Origin: Pseudomonas entomophila
GTDB lineage: Bacteria; Pseudomonadota; Gammaproteobacteria; Pseudomonadales; Pseudomonadaceae
Assembly (NCBI RefSeq): GCF_023277925.1
Contig: NZ_CP063832.1
Location: 744,001 to 808,000 of the forward strand
DNA: 64,000 bases
Reading direction: 5' to 3'
Positions within the stretch are counted from its first letter, which is position 1; every line of letters begins with the position of its first letter. Positions 25,254 to 37,304 of the stretch are shown here, in pieces. A program made the position numbers and the translations under genes. The notes under the pieces are model-generated. The model saw only the letters and a list, made by a program, of their open reading frames with translations. It was not told the origin of the DNA and searched no databases.

Positions 25254-27082
25254 CTTACATTCTCGGGCTATCGGCCTTCTACCACGACAGCGCGGTCACC
25301 CTGATCAAGGACGGGCAGATCGTCTGCGCCTTGCAGGAGGAGCGCTTTTCCCGCATCAAGCAGGACCGCGGCTTCCCCCGCCATGCCCTGCGCGTCTGCC
25401 TGGAGCAGGCCGGCATCAGCCTGGCCGATGTCGCCTGGCTGGCCTACTACGAAGACCCAGAGGTGAAGTTCGAGCGCATCTGCACCACCTACAAGCGCAA
25501 TTTCCCCCGCGGTGCGTTGGCCTTCGCCCAGCAGTACACCCGCTTTGCCGCGCGCCGGGACATCAAAGGCATCATCAACACCGAACTGCAAGGGCTGTTC
25601 CCGGACCAGCCGCTGCCGGCGATCTTCATCAGCCAGCACCACCTGAGCCACGCCGCGTCGGCGTTCTACCCGTCGCCTTATCAAGAGGCCGCCGTACTGT
25701 GTGTGGACGGGGTCGGCGAGTGGTCGACCACCACGGCCTGGCAGGGCAAGGGCAACCAGCTTGAGCCGCTGTTCGAGGTGCGCTTCCCGCACTCGCTGGG
25801 CTTGCTCTATTCGGCGTTCACCTACTACTGCGGCTTCAAGGTCGATTCTGGCGAGTACAAGCTGATGGGGCTGGCGCCCTATGGCGAGCCGCGTTTCGTC
25901 GACACCATCTTCGAGCACCTGATCACCCTCGAAGACGACGGCAGCTTCAGCCTCAACCGCAAGTACTTCGACTACGAAGTCGGCGAGCGGATGATCAGCA
26001 CGGCGTTCGAGGCCCTGTTCGGCGCGCCGGCTCGCGAACCGGAAAGCCCCATCGGCCAGCGCGAGATGGACCTGGCGGCGTCGATCCAGGTGGTCACCGA
26101 GCGTGTCATGCTGGCCCTGGCACGGCGAATCAAGGCACAGACCCAGGCCGACTACCTGTGCCTGGCCGGTGGCGTGGCGCTCAACTGCGTCGCCAACGGC
26201 AAGCTGTTGCGCTCCGGGTTGTTCAAGGGCTTGTTCGTCCAGCCCGCTTCAGGTGACTCGGGTGGTTCGCTGGGCGCGGCGCTGCATTGCCATTACCAGA
26301 CCAGCCAGGCGGCGCGCCAGGCCAACGGTGTGGACGATGCCATGCAGGGCGCCTACCTGGGCAATGCCTACGACAGCCCGCAGATCGAGCGCACCCTCAA
26401 CCACCACGGCGCGCCGTACCAGAAGCTCGACCGTGCCGCGTTGCTTGCCGCCACCGCCGCGCACCTGGCCGAGGACAAGGTGGTGGGCTGGTTCCAGGGG
26501 CGCATGGAGTTCGGCCCACGCTCGCTGGGCGCGCGCTCGATCCTGGGTAACCCGCGTTCGGCGTCGATGCAAAGCGTGATGAACCTGAAGATCAAGAACC
26601 GCGAGTCGTTCCGCCCGTTCGCCCCGGCGGTGCTGGCCGAGCAGGCCGGGCAGTGGTTCGAGCTGGACACGCCATCGCCCTACATGCTGATCGTCGCCCC
26701 GGTGCATGCGCAAAAGCGCATCGCCGGGCTGGACGAGCGCGGTTACAGCGGCATCGAGAAACTGCAACTGGTGCGTTCGCACATCCCGGCGGTGACCCAT
26801 GTCGACTGCTCGGCCCGGGTGCAGACGGTGGACGGGCGCCACAACCCGCTGTTCCGCGACCTGCTGGCCAGCTTTGCCGACCTCACCGGCTGCCCGGTGC
26901 TGATCAACACCTCGTTCAACGTGCGCGGCGAACCCATCGTCGAGAGCCCGGAAGACGCCTACCGCTGTTTCATGCGCACCGAAATGGATTGCCTGGTGCT
27001 CGGCGACTACCTGCTGGTCAAGGCCGAGCAGCCGCAGTGGCACGAAGTGGCCGACTGGAGAAGCCAATATGCACTCGACTGA
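25250..27082 (+). CDS. Carbamoyltransferase (NodU/CmcH family)
   Basis: A 610-residue enzyme that uses carbamoyl phosphate and ATP to O-carbamoylate a hydroxyl group. The N-terminal Kae1-like domain has the LSAFYHDSAV motif (His12, Asp13), the metal-binding HHLSHAASAFYPS motif (about residues 130-142) and VDGVGEWST; LAGGVALNCVANGKLL marks the ATP site. The C-terminal domain has GRMEFGPRSLGARSILG and LINTSFNVRGEPIV. Related enzymes act on Nod factors, antibiotics and surface sugars. It overlaps the LysE gene by 4 bp and the SGNH-like gene by 14 bp. A long frame running back to 24896 is not coding. Confidence 0.9.
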   Translation: MTYILGLSAFYHDSAVTLIKDGQIVCALQEERFSRIKQDRGFPRHALRVCLEQAGISLADVAWLAYYEDPEVKFERICTTYKRNFPRGALAFAQQYTRFAARRDIKGIINTELQGLFPDQPLPAIFISQHHLSHAASAFYPSPYQEAAVLCVDGVGEWSTTTAWQGKGNQLEPLFEVRFPHSLGLLYSAFTYYCGFKVDSGEYKLMGLAPYGEPRFVDTIFEHLITLEDDGSFSLNRKYFDYEVGERMISTAFEALFGAPAREPESPIGQREMDLAASIQVVTERVMLALARRIKAQTQADYLCLAGGVALNCVANGKLLRSGLFKGLFVQPASGDSGGSLGAALHCHYQTSQAARQANGVDDAMQGAYLGNAYDSPQIERTLNHHGAPYQKLDRAALLAATAAHLAEDKVVGWFQGRMEFGPRSLGARSILGNPRSASMQSVMNLKIKNRESFRPFAPAVLAEQAGQWFELDTPSPYMLIVAPVHAQKRIAGLDERGYSGIEKLQLVRSHIPAVTHVDCSARVQTVDGRHNPLFRDLLASFADLTGCPVLINTSFNVRGEPIVESPEDAYRCFMRTEMDCLVLGDYLLVKAEQPQWHEVADWRSQYALD

Positions 27083-28202
27083 CAAGCCTGTACTGAGCCA
27101 CCACGAGGCCGTGCAGGAGGTGTACCGCTGGACCCCGCAGATCCGCGACTACGACCGCTTCATGCACATCGGCGCGCGCTGGGTGCCGTACACCATGTAT
27201 TTCCACGAAAAAATGTTCCGCTCACCCACCATCAACACCGATGCCCTGGGCTTTCGCTACACCGAGTTCGACGGCAAGCGCCATTCGGTGGCCGAGCGCC
27301 CGCTGGCGGGCAAGGTCAACCTGCTGGTGGGCGGCTCCACCGCCCTTGGCGTGGGCTCGACCCACGACGGCGCCACGGTGGCTTCGTACCTGAGCGCGAT
27401 CACCGGCGAGGTGTGGCTGAATTTCGCCGGGCGCGGCTATAACGCCACGCAAGAGCTGCTGATGTACCTGATGCAGCAGAAACGCATCGGCGAAGTCGGC
27501 CACGTGGTGGTGTTCAGCGGCATCAACACCCTGGCCCTGGAGGGCATTCCCGACGCCTTCGCCAGCGACCATGGGCGCTACTACTACTCGTTCGAGTTCC
27601 AGCACTACATGAACAAGTTCAACGAGGACATGAAGCGCAAGAAGAACACCTTCGGCGGCGCCGGCGGCGAATCGCTGTTCAAGCGCTGGAAGAGCGCCCT
27701 GTTCGACGAGAACCCGGCGGATGAGGTGATCACCGACGAAGGGGTCTCGCTCGATGAGCGCCTGGAACGGGCAGCCCTGGCGATCACCGATGCGCTCAAG
27801 CAGTGGCGGTTGCTGCTGGCCGGCCATGGCGCCAGCCTGAGCTTCGTCCTGCAACCGCTGGCGCACTGGTGCCGGGAGCGCCTGACCGCTGAAGAAGAAG
27901 CGGTGTTCCATGCCATCGACAGCTGCCCGAACAACTTCTACCGCCTGTTCAGCGGCGTGCTCGGCAAGGAGGTGCATGCACCGTTCTTCCAGCACATCCA
28001 GGCCAGCGCCGACGGCATTCCCTGCCTGGACATGAACGCGATGCTCAAGTCCAGCCCCGTCTTCGAGGAAACGCTGTTCGTGGACCGTGTCCACTTCAAC
28101 GACCTCGGCAACCAGCAACTCGCTCAATTGATCAGTGACGAACTCGGCCTTTATCAGGAGAAAAGCCATGAGCCTCATTCGCAAGCTGTTAAGCCTGTTT
28201 AA
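27069..28202 (+). CDS. SGNH/GDSL-like protein of the carbamoyltransferase cluster
   Basis: A 377-residue protein. Block I is VGGSTALGVG (candidate Ser90), block II is NFAGRGYNAT with the Gly, block III reads FSGINTLAL instead of GxND, and block V is FVDRVHFNDLGN (Asp339, His342). The NTDALGFR segment before block I is often seen in SGNH proteins of polysaccharide or natural-product loci. It may be an esterase, acyltransferase or thioesterase acting on the carbamoylated intermediate. There is no signal peptide, so a cytoplasmic site is likely. The start overlaps the carbamoyltransferase gene. Confidence 0.68.
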   Translation: MHSTDKPVLSHHEAVQEVYRWTPQIRDYDRFMHIGARWVPYTMYFHEKMFRSPTINTDALGFRYTEFDGKRHSVAERPLAGKVNLLVGGSTALGVGSTHDGATVASYLSAITGEVWLNFAGRGYNATQELLMYLMQQKRIGEVGHVVVFSGINTLALEGIPDAFASDHGRYYYSFEFQHYMNKFNEDMKRKKNTFGGAGGESLFKRWKSALFDENPADEVITDEGVSLDERLERAALAITDALKQWRLLLAGHGASLSFVLQPLAHWCRERLTAEEEAVFHAIDSCPNNFYRLFSGVLGKEVHAPFFQHIQASADGIPCLDMNAMLKSSPVFEETLFVDRVHFNDLGNQQLAQLISDELGLYQEKSHEPHSQAVKPV

Positions 28203-28245
28203 GCGCAAGAAGAAACGCGGCGGGTCGATCTACCCGCTGCGGTAG
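28168..28245 (+). CDS. 25-residue basic peptide at the end of the cluster
   Basis: A very short gene in another phase, overlapping the end of the SGNH-like gene by 35 bp. CAGGAG at 28155-28160 is a good ribosome site 7 bases before ATG 28168. The peptide starts with an amphipathic MSLIRKLLSLF, continues with the basic run KRKKKR and ends with GGSIYPLR. It has no homologue I can name. It could be a membrane-associated accessory peptide, like the small proteins often found beside carbamoyltransferases, or a precursor substrate of the cluster, or spurious. A perfect long hairpin follows the stop at once, so the peptide ends the operon neatly. Confidence 0.5.
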   Translation: MSLIRKLLSLFKRKKKRGGSIYPLR

Positions 28246-28362
28246 CTGTAGGAGCGGCCTTGCGCCGCGAAAGGGCTGCGTGGCAGCCCCAGGATTTCAG
28301 CTTTAGCAAAGATCGCCGGGGCCGCTCTGTGGCCCTTTCGCGGCGCAAGGCCGCTCCTACAG
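28246..28362. repeat. REP pair with 31-bp perfect arms, probable terminator
   Basis: Arms 28246-28276 and 28332-28362 are exact inverse copies (CTGTAGGAGCGGCCTTGCGC... and its reverse complement). It begins one base after the peptide's stop and separates this cluster from the convergent aroE. Confidence 0.85.
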
Positions 28363-28387
28363 GGGGCGCGTTGAACCCGAACCATGT

Positions 28388-29236
28388 TCAGCCCAGGCGG
28401 GCGAAATGCGCCTGCATGCGCCCGGCATCGGCCGGGCGGCCGCTGAACAGCTCGAACGCCTTGACTGCCTGGAACACCGCCATGGCGCCGCCATCGAGGG
28501 TGCGGCAACCCCGCGCCCGGGCCTGGCGCAGCAGCTCGGTCTCCAGGGGAAAGTAGATGATTTCCGCCACCCACAGCCGTGCCTGCAACAGCTCGGCGGG
28601 CAACGGCATGCCCGGCAGCTTGGTCATGCCCACCGGGGTGGTGTTGACCAGGCCATCGGCTTCGGCCATCGCGCTTGCCAGGTCCTGGCCGAGCACCGCG
28701 CGCCCGGCACCAAAACGCTGCGCCAGATTGGCCACCAGGGCCTGGCCACGTGCTGCGTCCACCTCGAACAGCACCAGCCGCTCGACACCTTCAGCCAGCA
28801 GCGCATGGGCCACCGCCGAGCCTGCGCCGCCCGCGCCCAACTGCACTACCTGGCGCCGCTCGACATCCGGCAGGCCACGCCGAAAGCCCTCGGCAAAGCC
28901 CAGGCAGTCGGTGTTGTGGCCAATCCGTCGACCGTCGCGCAGTACCACGGTGTTGACCGCGCCGATGCCCCGGGCCTCCTCCGACAATTCATCGAGCAAC
29001 GGCAGGATCGCCTGCTTGAACGGGAACGTGACGTTAAGCCCGGTGAAGCCGGTGCGCTGGGCGGCGTCGAGCAGCTGGGGCAGGGCGCTGTCGTCGACGC
29101 CCAGTTGGTCGGCGTCGATCAGCCGGTAGAGGTAGCGCAGCGCCTGGGCGTCGCCTTCGGCCTCGTGCAGCGCGGGGGTGCGCGAGGCCTGGATGCCACG
29201 GCCGATCAGGCCGGCGAGAATGCCGGGAGCGCTCAT
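28388..29236 (-). CDS. aroE: Shikimate/quinate dehydrogenase
   Basis: A 282-residue enzyme reducing 3-dehydroshikimate or oxidising shikimate/quinate. The substrate domain has [11 protein letters not shown] and the catalytic-Lys motif [24 protein letters not shown] follows, then the nucleotide loop [10 protein letters not shown] and NTTPVGM. It is coupled to aroQ by a 4-bp overlap. The SRTPALHE variant (instead of SxSPxxHN) and the operon suggest a catabolic, possibly NAD-dependent, quinate/shikimate dehydrogenase rather than the housekeeping AroE. Confidence 0.88.
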   Translation of the reverse strand: MSAPGILAGLIGRGIQASRTPALHEAEGDAQALRYLYRLIDADQLGVDDSALPQLLDAAQRTGFTGLNVTFPFKQAILPLLDELSEEARGIGAVNTVVLRDGRRIGHNTDCLGFAEGFRRGLPDVERRQVVQLGAGGAGSAVAHALLAEGVERLVLFEVDAARGQALVANLAQRFGAGRAVLGQDLASAMAEADGLVNTTPVGMTKLPGMPLPAELLQARLWVAEIIYFPLETELLRQARARGCRTLDGGAMAVFQAVKAFELFSGRPADAGRMQAHFARLG

Positions 29237-29682
29237 GCCGTCTGCTCCTTGAACAGCCCGCTGAAGTAGCCGAGGGCCATGGCGTAGCCCTGGCTACCGA
29301 GGCCGCAGATCACGCCGACAGCGATGCTGGAGACGAATGACAGGTGGCGAAAGGGCTCGCGCTTGTGCACGTTGGACAGGTGTACCTCGATCACCGGCAA
29401 CTCGGTGGCCAGCAGCGCATCGCGGATGGCCACCGAGGTGTGGGTCCAGGCGGCGGGGTTGATCAGGATGCCGTGGCAGCGGCCACGGGCGGCGTGGATC
29501 CAGTCGATCAGTTCGCCTTCGTGGTTGGTCTGGCGGAACTCCAGTTCCAGGCCTAGCTCGCGGGCGCTGGCGGCGCACAGGTTGGCCAGGTCGGCGAGGG
29601 TTTCGTGGCCGTACTGGGTGGGTTCGCGGGTACCCAACAGGTTCAGGTTGGGGCCGTTGAGCACGAGGATTCGAGGTGTCAT
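29233..29682 (-). CDS. aroQ: Type II 3-dehydroquinate dehydratase
   Basis: A 149-residue type II enzyme interconverting 3-dehydroquinate and 3-dehydroshikimate. [17 protein letters not shown] holds the lid Arg and catalytic Tyr, [13 protein letters not shown] the Glu and [13 protein letters not shown] the Asn; [17 protein letters not shown] carries the catalytic His. It is the first gene of an aroQ-aroE operon behind a PcaR-like box, so it supplies QuiC with 3-dehydroshikimate from quinate. Confidence 0.93.
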   Translation of the reverse strand: MTPRILVLNGPNLNLLGTREPTQYGHETLADLANLCAASARELGLELEFRQTNHEGELIDWIHAARGRCHGILINPAAWTHTSVAIRDALLATELPVIEVHLSNVHKREPFRHLSFVSSIAVGVICGLGSQGYAMALGYFSGLFKEQTA

Positions 29683-29766
29683 GGCGGGGCATCGCTTTGT
29701 TGTTTTTGGATGTTTTTATATATGTACCACCTAGTTAGTTTCGTCAAATGTCGACCCCTGGATAAT

Positions 29767-29781
29767 GGGCGATTATCGAAC
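29767..29781 (-). promoter_or_regulatory. PcaR-like operator upstream of aroQ
   Basis: Read on the minus strand this is GTTCGATAATCGCCC, one base from the PcaR site GTTCGATAATCGCAC as I recall it. It lies about 85 bp upstream of the aroQ start. Confidence 0.6.
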
Positions 29782-29802
29782 TTGGTTTGCTTGGCACGCT
29801 CT

Positions 29803-29881
29803 CTGTAGGAGCGGCCGCGATCACCCGCGGAGCGGGTGCCAGCCACGGCGTTGTCTGCATCGCGGCTGAAGCCGCTCCTAC
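29803..29881. repeat. REP pair (GATCACCCGC type)
   Basis: CTGTAGGAGCGGCCGCGATC and GCATCGCGGCTGAAGCCGCT arms are inverted. It separates the divergent aroQ and czcC promoters. Confidence 0.8.
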
Positions 29882-29906
29882 GGAGATAACCGTTCGGCAT
29901 GGCTTG

Positions 29907-29922
29907 ATTACAGAATTGTAAT
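29907..29922. promoter_or_regulatory. Metal-response box ATTACA-GAAT-TGTAAT upstream of czcC
   Basis: Perfect 6-bp inverted arms about 85 bp before the czcC start. It resembles TTACA-N4-TGTAA sites of OmpR-type metal regulators (CopR/CzcR group). No such regulator is encoded in the window. Confidence 0.5.
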
Positions 29923-30006
29923 TTTCCCGCCACCGCCCCGATAACCACCCCTCCCTAGAGTCCCACGCCAAAGCATTCCGCCGCTTTGTCGACGAGGACT
30001 CACGCC

Positions 30007-31221
30007 GTGCCCATCCCCCGCAAGATCGCCTTGCTCTGCCTGCTCCTGGCCGGCCCCGCCGGTGCCCAGGGCCTGAGCCTGGAACAGGCGCTCGACGCCG
30101 CCTACGCCCGCAACCCGGACCTCGCCGCCGTCGGCCGCGAAATCGGCATCGCCGAAGGCGAGCGCCGTCAGGCCGGGCTGATCCCCAACCCCGAGCTGTC
30201 CTGGGAGGTCGAGGACACCCGTCGCGATACCAGCACCACCACCGTCACCCTCAGCCAGGCCCTGGAACTGGGTGGCAAGCGTGGCGCACGCATCGAAGTC
30301 GCCGAGGCCGGCCAGGCACTCGCCCGGCTGGCGCTGGAGCGCCAGCGCAACGGCCTGCGCGCCGACGTGATCCAGGCTTTCCACGCCGCCCTGCGCGCGC
30401 AGACCGCGCTGGAGCTGGCGCAGCAGTCACAGGCGCTGACCGAACGTGGCCTGCGGGTGGTGCAAGGGCGGGTCAAGGCAGGCCAGTCCTCGCCGGTGGA
30501 GGCCACCCGCGCCCAGGTGCAACTGGCCCAGGCTCAGGCCGCGGTACGCCGCGCGCAGACCGAGCGTGGCGTCGCCTGGCAGTCATTGGCACGCCTGACC
30601 GGCAGCGCGCAGACAAGCTTCGACCGGCTCGACGCCACGACCCTTTCACCGGGGCCGGCGCCCAAGCCCGAGCCGCTGCTGGCCAAGGTCGAGCAGACCG
30701 TCGACTGGCGCCTGGCCGCGGCGCAGATCGAGCGCGGCGAAGCGAGCCTGGGCTCGGAGAAAGCCCAGCGCATCCCCAACCTGACCGTCAGCCTCGGCAG
30801 CCAGTACAGCCGCGAGGACCGCGAGCGGGTCAACGTGGTCGGGCTGTCGATGCCGCTGCCGCTGTTCGACCGCAACCAGGGCAACGTGCTGGCCGCCGCG
30901 CGCCGCGCCGACCAGGCCCGCGACCTGCGCAACGCCGTGGAGCTGCGCCTGCGCAGCGATACCCGCAGCGCCCTGGAGCAATGGGCCACCGCCATGGGCG
31001 AGGTGCAGGCCTACGACCGCACCATCCTGCCGGCTGCCCAGCAGGCGGTGGACACCGCCACCCGTGGTTTCGAGATGGGCAAGTTCGCGTTCCTCGATGT
31101 GCTCGATGCGCAGCGCACGCTGATCGAAGCGCGGGGGCTGTACCTGCAAGCACTGGCTTCGGCCACTGATGCGCGGGCGCAGGTGGAACGGATTTACGGC
31201 GATCTGGCGGTAGGCCGGTGA
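30007..31221 (+). CDS. czcC: CzcC-type outer-membrane efflux channel
   Basis: A 404-residue TolC-like protein with a signal peptide (MPIPRKIALLCLLLAGPAGAQ). Two OEP repeats follow: LEQALDAAYARNPDLAAV with NPELSWEVED, and LPLFDRNQGNVLAA with EMGKFAFLDVLDAQRTL. It forms the outer-membrane duct of a heavy-metal RND pump. GTG 30007 is preferred because GAGGA lies about 9 bases upstream and the signal peptide starts there. Followed by czcB and czcA. Confidence 0.88.
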   Translation: MPIPRKIALLCLLLAGPAGAQGLSLEQALDAAYARNPDLAAVGREIGIAEGERRQAGLIPNPELSWEVEDTRRDTSTTTVTLSQALELGGKRGARIEVAEAGQALARLALERQRNGLRADVIQAFHAALRAQTALELAQQSQALTERGLRVVQGRVKAGQSSPVEATRAQVQLAQAQAAVRRAQTERGVAWQSLARLTGSAQTSFDRLDATTLSPGPAPKPEPLLAKVEQTVDWRLAAAQIERGEASLGSEKAQRIPNLTVSLGSQYSREDRERVNVVGLSMPLPLFDRNQGNVLAAARRADQARDLRNAVELRLRSDTRSALEQWATAMGEVQAYDRTILPAAQQAVDTATRGFEMGKFAFLDVLDAQRTLIEARGLYLQALASATDARAQVERIYGDLAVGR

Positions 31222-31229
31222 TGCATTCG

Positions 31230-31282
31230 TTCGCCGGCAAGCCGGCTCCTGCATGACCCGTAGGAGCCGGCTTGCCGGCGAA
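31230..31282. repeat. REP pair between czcC and czcB
   Basis: A 21-bp perfect inverted repeat (31230-31250 and 31262-31282; TTCGCCGGCAAGCCGGCTCCT and its inverse) inside the operon. It may stabilise the upstream mRNA or lower downstream expression. Confidence 0.85.
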
Positions 31283-31339
31283 AGGGCCGCGCAGCGGCCC
31301 CGGCGATTCGACTGACGACCCTTTCCAGCAGGAACGACA

Positions 31340-35709
<4,370 letters not shown>

Positions 35710-35768
35710 CAGCGCCACTGAGGGGCCCATGCTCCCCCCACGGATTTTGCCCCCATGTCGGTTCCTTT

Positions 35769-35871
35769 TAGGAGCCGGCTTTGCCGGCGAACAGGCCTCA
35801 CCTTCAGCGCACAGTGCCTGATTCTTGTGCTGGATGTGCCGGCCCTTTCGCCGGCAAAGCCGGCTCCTACG
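35769..35871. repeat. REP pair, unit 1
   Basis: AGGAGCCGGCTTTGCCGGCG and CGCCGGCAAAGCCGGCTCCT are inverted. It stands downstream of czcA and of the minus-strand pseudogene and could terminate both. Confidence 0.8.
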
Positions 35872-35881
35872 GAGCGGAGAG

Positions 35882-36199
35882 TCAGGCGGTGCGCATCCGC
35901 GCCTTTGCCAGCTGCTGCATCTCCAGCCCGTCGAGCAACGCCTCGACCACCGCCTTGGCGGTATCCAGCCCATGGTCGTTGCCCAGCAACAGGTCGCGGC
36001 AGGTGCCGGTCGCCTGTTCCATTGCCTAGAGGTTGGTCGCGAATGCGGCCTTGAGCAGCGTGGAGAGATGCACCAGCGCATCTTCAAGGTCGACACCCTC
36101 GCGCACGGCGAACAAGGAAGGGTGGCTGCACTCGCAGTTGCCGAAGCTGGAAGGGGCCGTGGTGGCGCGAGACGGAGGATCGGGTAAGGCTTTTGTCAT
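35882..36199 (-). pseudogene. DUF3077-like gene, copy 1, broken by an amber codon
   Basis: Nearly base-for-base the same as the intact gene at 36654-36971. At 36026-36028 the minus-strand codon 58 is TAG where the intact copy has AAG (Lys), so the product stops after 57 residues. The remaining 3' half is still conserved, which means the mutation is recent. The start and the AGGAG ribosome site are intact. Confidence 0.85.
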
Positions 36200-36440
36200 T
36201 GTGTCGCTCCTTGATTCAATGGAGCCGCCACTCGACGTGACCAAACGAAGGGGTGGCGACTGTGCGCGGGTTGGTCAACCGGGAATCAAGGAAACCGGCG
36301 CGCACGGAGGCGCCCCACGCACAGCCGCCATAACATGAGACAGCCGGCCACAAAAAAGCGCCAACTGAATAGCTATGCGGCGCTTGTGCGCCTTGATGTT
36401 CGCGGGTGACCAAACCCGGCTGCTGGATTTACAGCAGCGC
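36200..36440 (-). promoter_or_regulatory. Structured 5' leader, copy 1
   Basis: Minus-strand leader of the broken copy. In transcript order it contains: hairpin CTGCTG...CAGCAG (36420-36437); site 1 TTGGTCA (36407-36413); a terminator-like hairpin AAGCGCC/GGCGCTT with TTTTTT (36352-36385); anti-Shine-Dalgarno TCCTTGATTC (36283-36292); site 2 TGACCAA (36271-36277); AGTCGCCAC (36253-36261); site 3 TTGGTCA (36238-36244); GTGGCGGCT (36223-36231); and the ribosome-site strand GAATCAAGGA (36208-36217). Site 2-site 3 and the CGCCAC/GTGGCG helix interleave as an H-type pseudoknot. Confidence 0.55.
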
Positions 36441-36538
36441 GCAGAGGTTACCGGGCTCGGGAACACGTTTCAAGGCGGGGTCATGTGCGGATACACTTCG
36501 TGCCTCCCCAACACGGATTGGGCCCCCATGCCGGTCCC

Positions 36539-36643
36539 TGTAGGAGCCCGCTTTGCCGGCGAACAGGCCTCACCTTCACCGCACAGTGCCTGATTCTTGT
36601 GCTGGATGTGCCGGCCCTTTCGCCGGCAAAGCCGGCTCCTACG
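36539..36643. repeat. REP pair, unit 2
   Basis: TGTAGGAGCCCGCTTTGCCG and GCCGGCAAAGCCGGCTCCTA are inverted. This is the duplicate of the element at 35769. Confidence 0.8.
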
Positions 36644-36653
36644 GAGCGGAGAG

Positions 36654-36971
36654 TCAGGCGGTGCGCATCCGCGCCTTTGCCAGCTGCTGCATCTCCAGCC
36701 CGTCGAGCAACGCCTCGACCACCGCCTTGGCGGTATCCAGCCCATGGTCGTTGCCCAGTAACAGGTCGCGGCAGGTGCCGGTCGCCTGTTCCATTGCCTT
36801 GAGGTTGGTCGCGAATGCGGCCTTGAGCAGCGTGGAGAGATGCACCAGCGCATCTTCAAGGTCGACACCTTCGCGCACGGCGAACAAGGAAGGGTGGCTG
36901 CACTCGCAGTTGCCGAAGCTGGAAGGGGCCGTGGTGGCGCGGGACGGAGGATCGGGTAAGGCTTTTGTCAT
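36654..36971 (-). CDS. DUF3077-like small protein, intact copy 2
   Basis: A 105-residue protein. The first 25 residues are Pro/Ser-rich; the family part begins at LFAVREGVDLEDALVHLSTL and continues with helices through AKAVVEALLDGLEMQQLAKAR. The function is unknown; DUF3077 and DUF6124 proteins are short, multi-copy Pseudomonas families and this could be named as either. AAGGAG precedes ATG 36971 and can be sequestered by an upstream anti-Shine-Dalgarno in the leader, so translation is probably regulated. The neighbouring copy is a pseudogene. Confidence 0.65.
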   Translation of the reverse strand: MTKALPDPPSRATTAPSSFGNCECSHPSLFAVREGVDLEDALVHLSTLLKAAFATNLKAMEQATGTCRDLLLGNDHGLDTAKAVVEALLDGLEMQQLAKARMRTA

Positions 36972-37210
36972 TGTGTCGCTCCTTGATTCAATGGAGCCGT
37001 CACAAATCGCTACCAAACGAGTGGTGACGGCTGTACGCAGGTTGGTAGACCGGGAATCAAGGAAACCGGCGCGCACGAGTGCGCCCTACGCACAGCCGCC
37101 ATTGAACGAAACTAGCGGGCACAAAAAATGCGCCTACTGAATCGCAGAGCGGGCGCTTGTGCGCCTTGATTGATCGCGGGCTACCAAACCCGGCTGCTGG
37201 ACTTACAGCA
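36972..37210 (-). promoter_or_regulatory. Structured 5' leader, copy 2
   Basis: Same layout as copy 1 with compensated changes: site 1 TTGGTAG (37181-37187); terminator-like hairpin with an A-run on the plus strand at about 37122-37128; site 2 CTACCAA (37042-37048 on the minus strand); helix AGCCGTCAC (37024-37032) with GTGACGGCT (36995-37003); site 3 TTGGTAG (37010-37016). The ribosome-site pairing (TCCTTGATTC with GAATCAAGGA) is unchanged. This 333-bp region also contains the divergent lysE promoter. Confidence 0.55.
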
Positions 37211-37304
37211 GCGCGCAGAGGTTACCGGGCTCGGGAACACGTTTCAAGGCGGGATCATGTGCGGATACACTTCGTGCCTCCCACCCCCACAAGGATTGTG
37301 CCCC

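Larger units (their letters stand above)
35734..37285. repeat. Tandem duplication of a ~775-bp unit (REP + DUF3077 gene + leader)
   Basis: Two head-to-tail copies, about 35734-36508 and 36509-37285. Each has a REP pair, a minus-strand DUF3077-like gene and a structured leader, with long identical tracts. The joint carries cggatacacttcgtgcctcc followed by a near copy of the DNA around the lysE start, so the duplication endpoint lies at the lysE 5' end. Confidence 0.85.

Noticed and set aside
35769..36643. CRISPR-like repeats from the many spaced palindromes
   Set aside because: They are REP pairs of several subtypes scattered between genes, with no regular spacer length and no cas genes.
36200..37210. 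Integron-like attC cassette as explanation for the repeated units
   Set aside because: No RYYYAAC/GTTRRRY ends and no integrase; the structure fits an RNA leader better.
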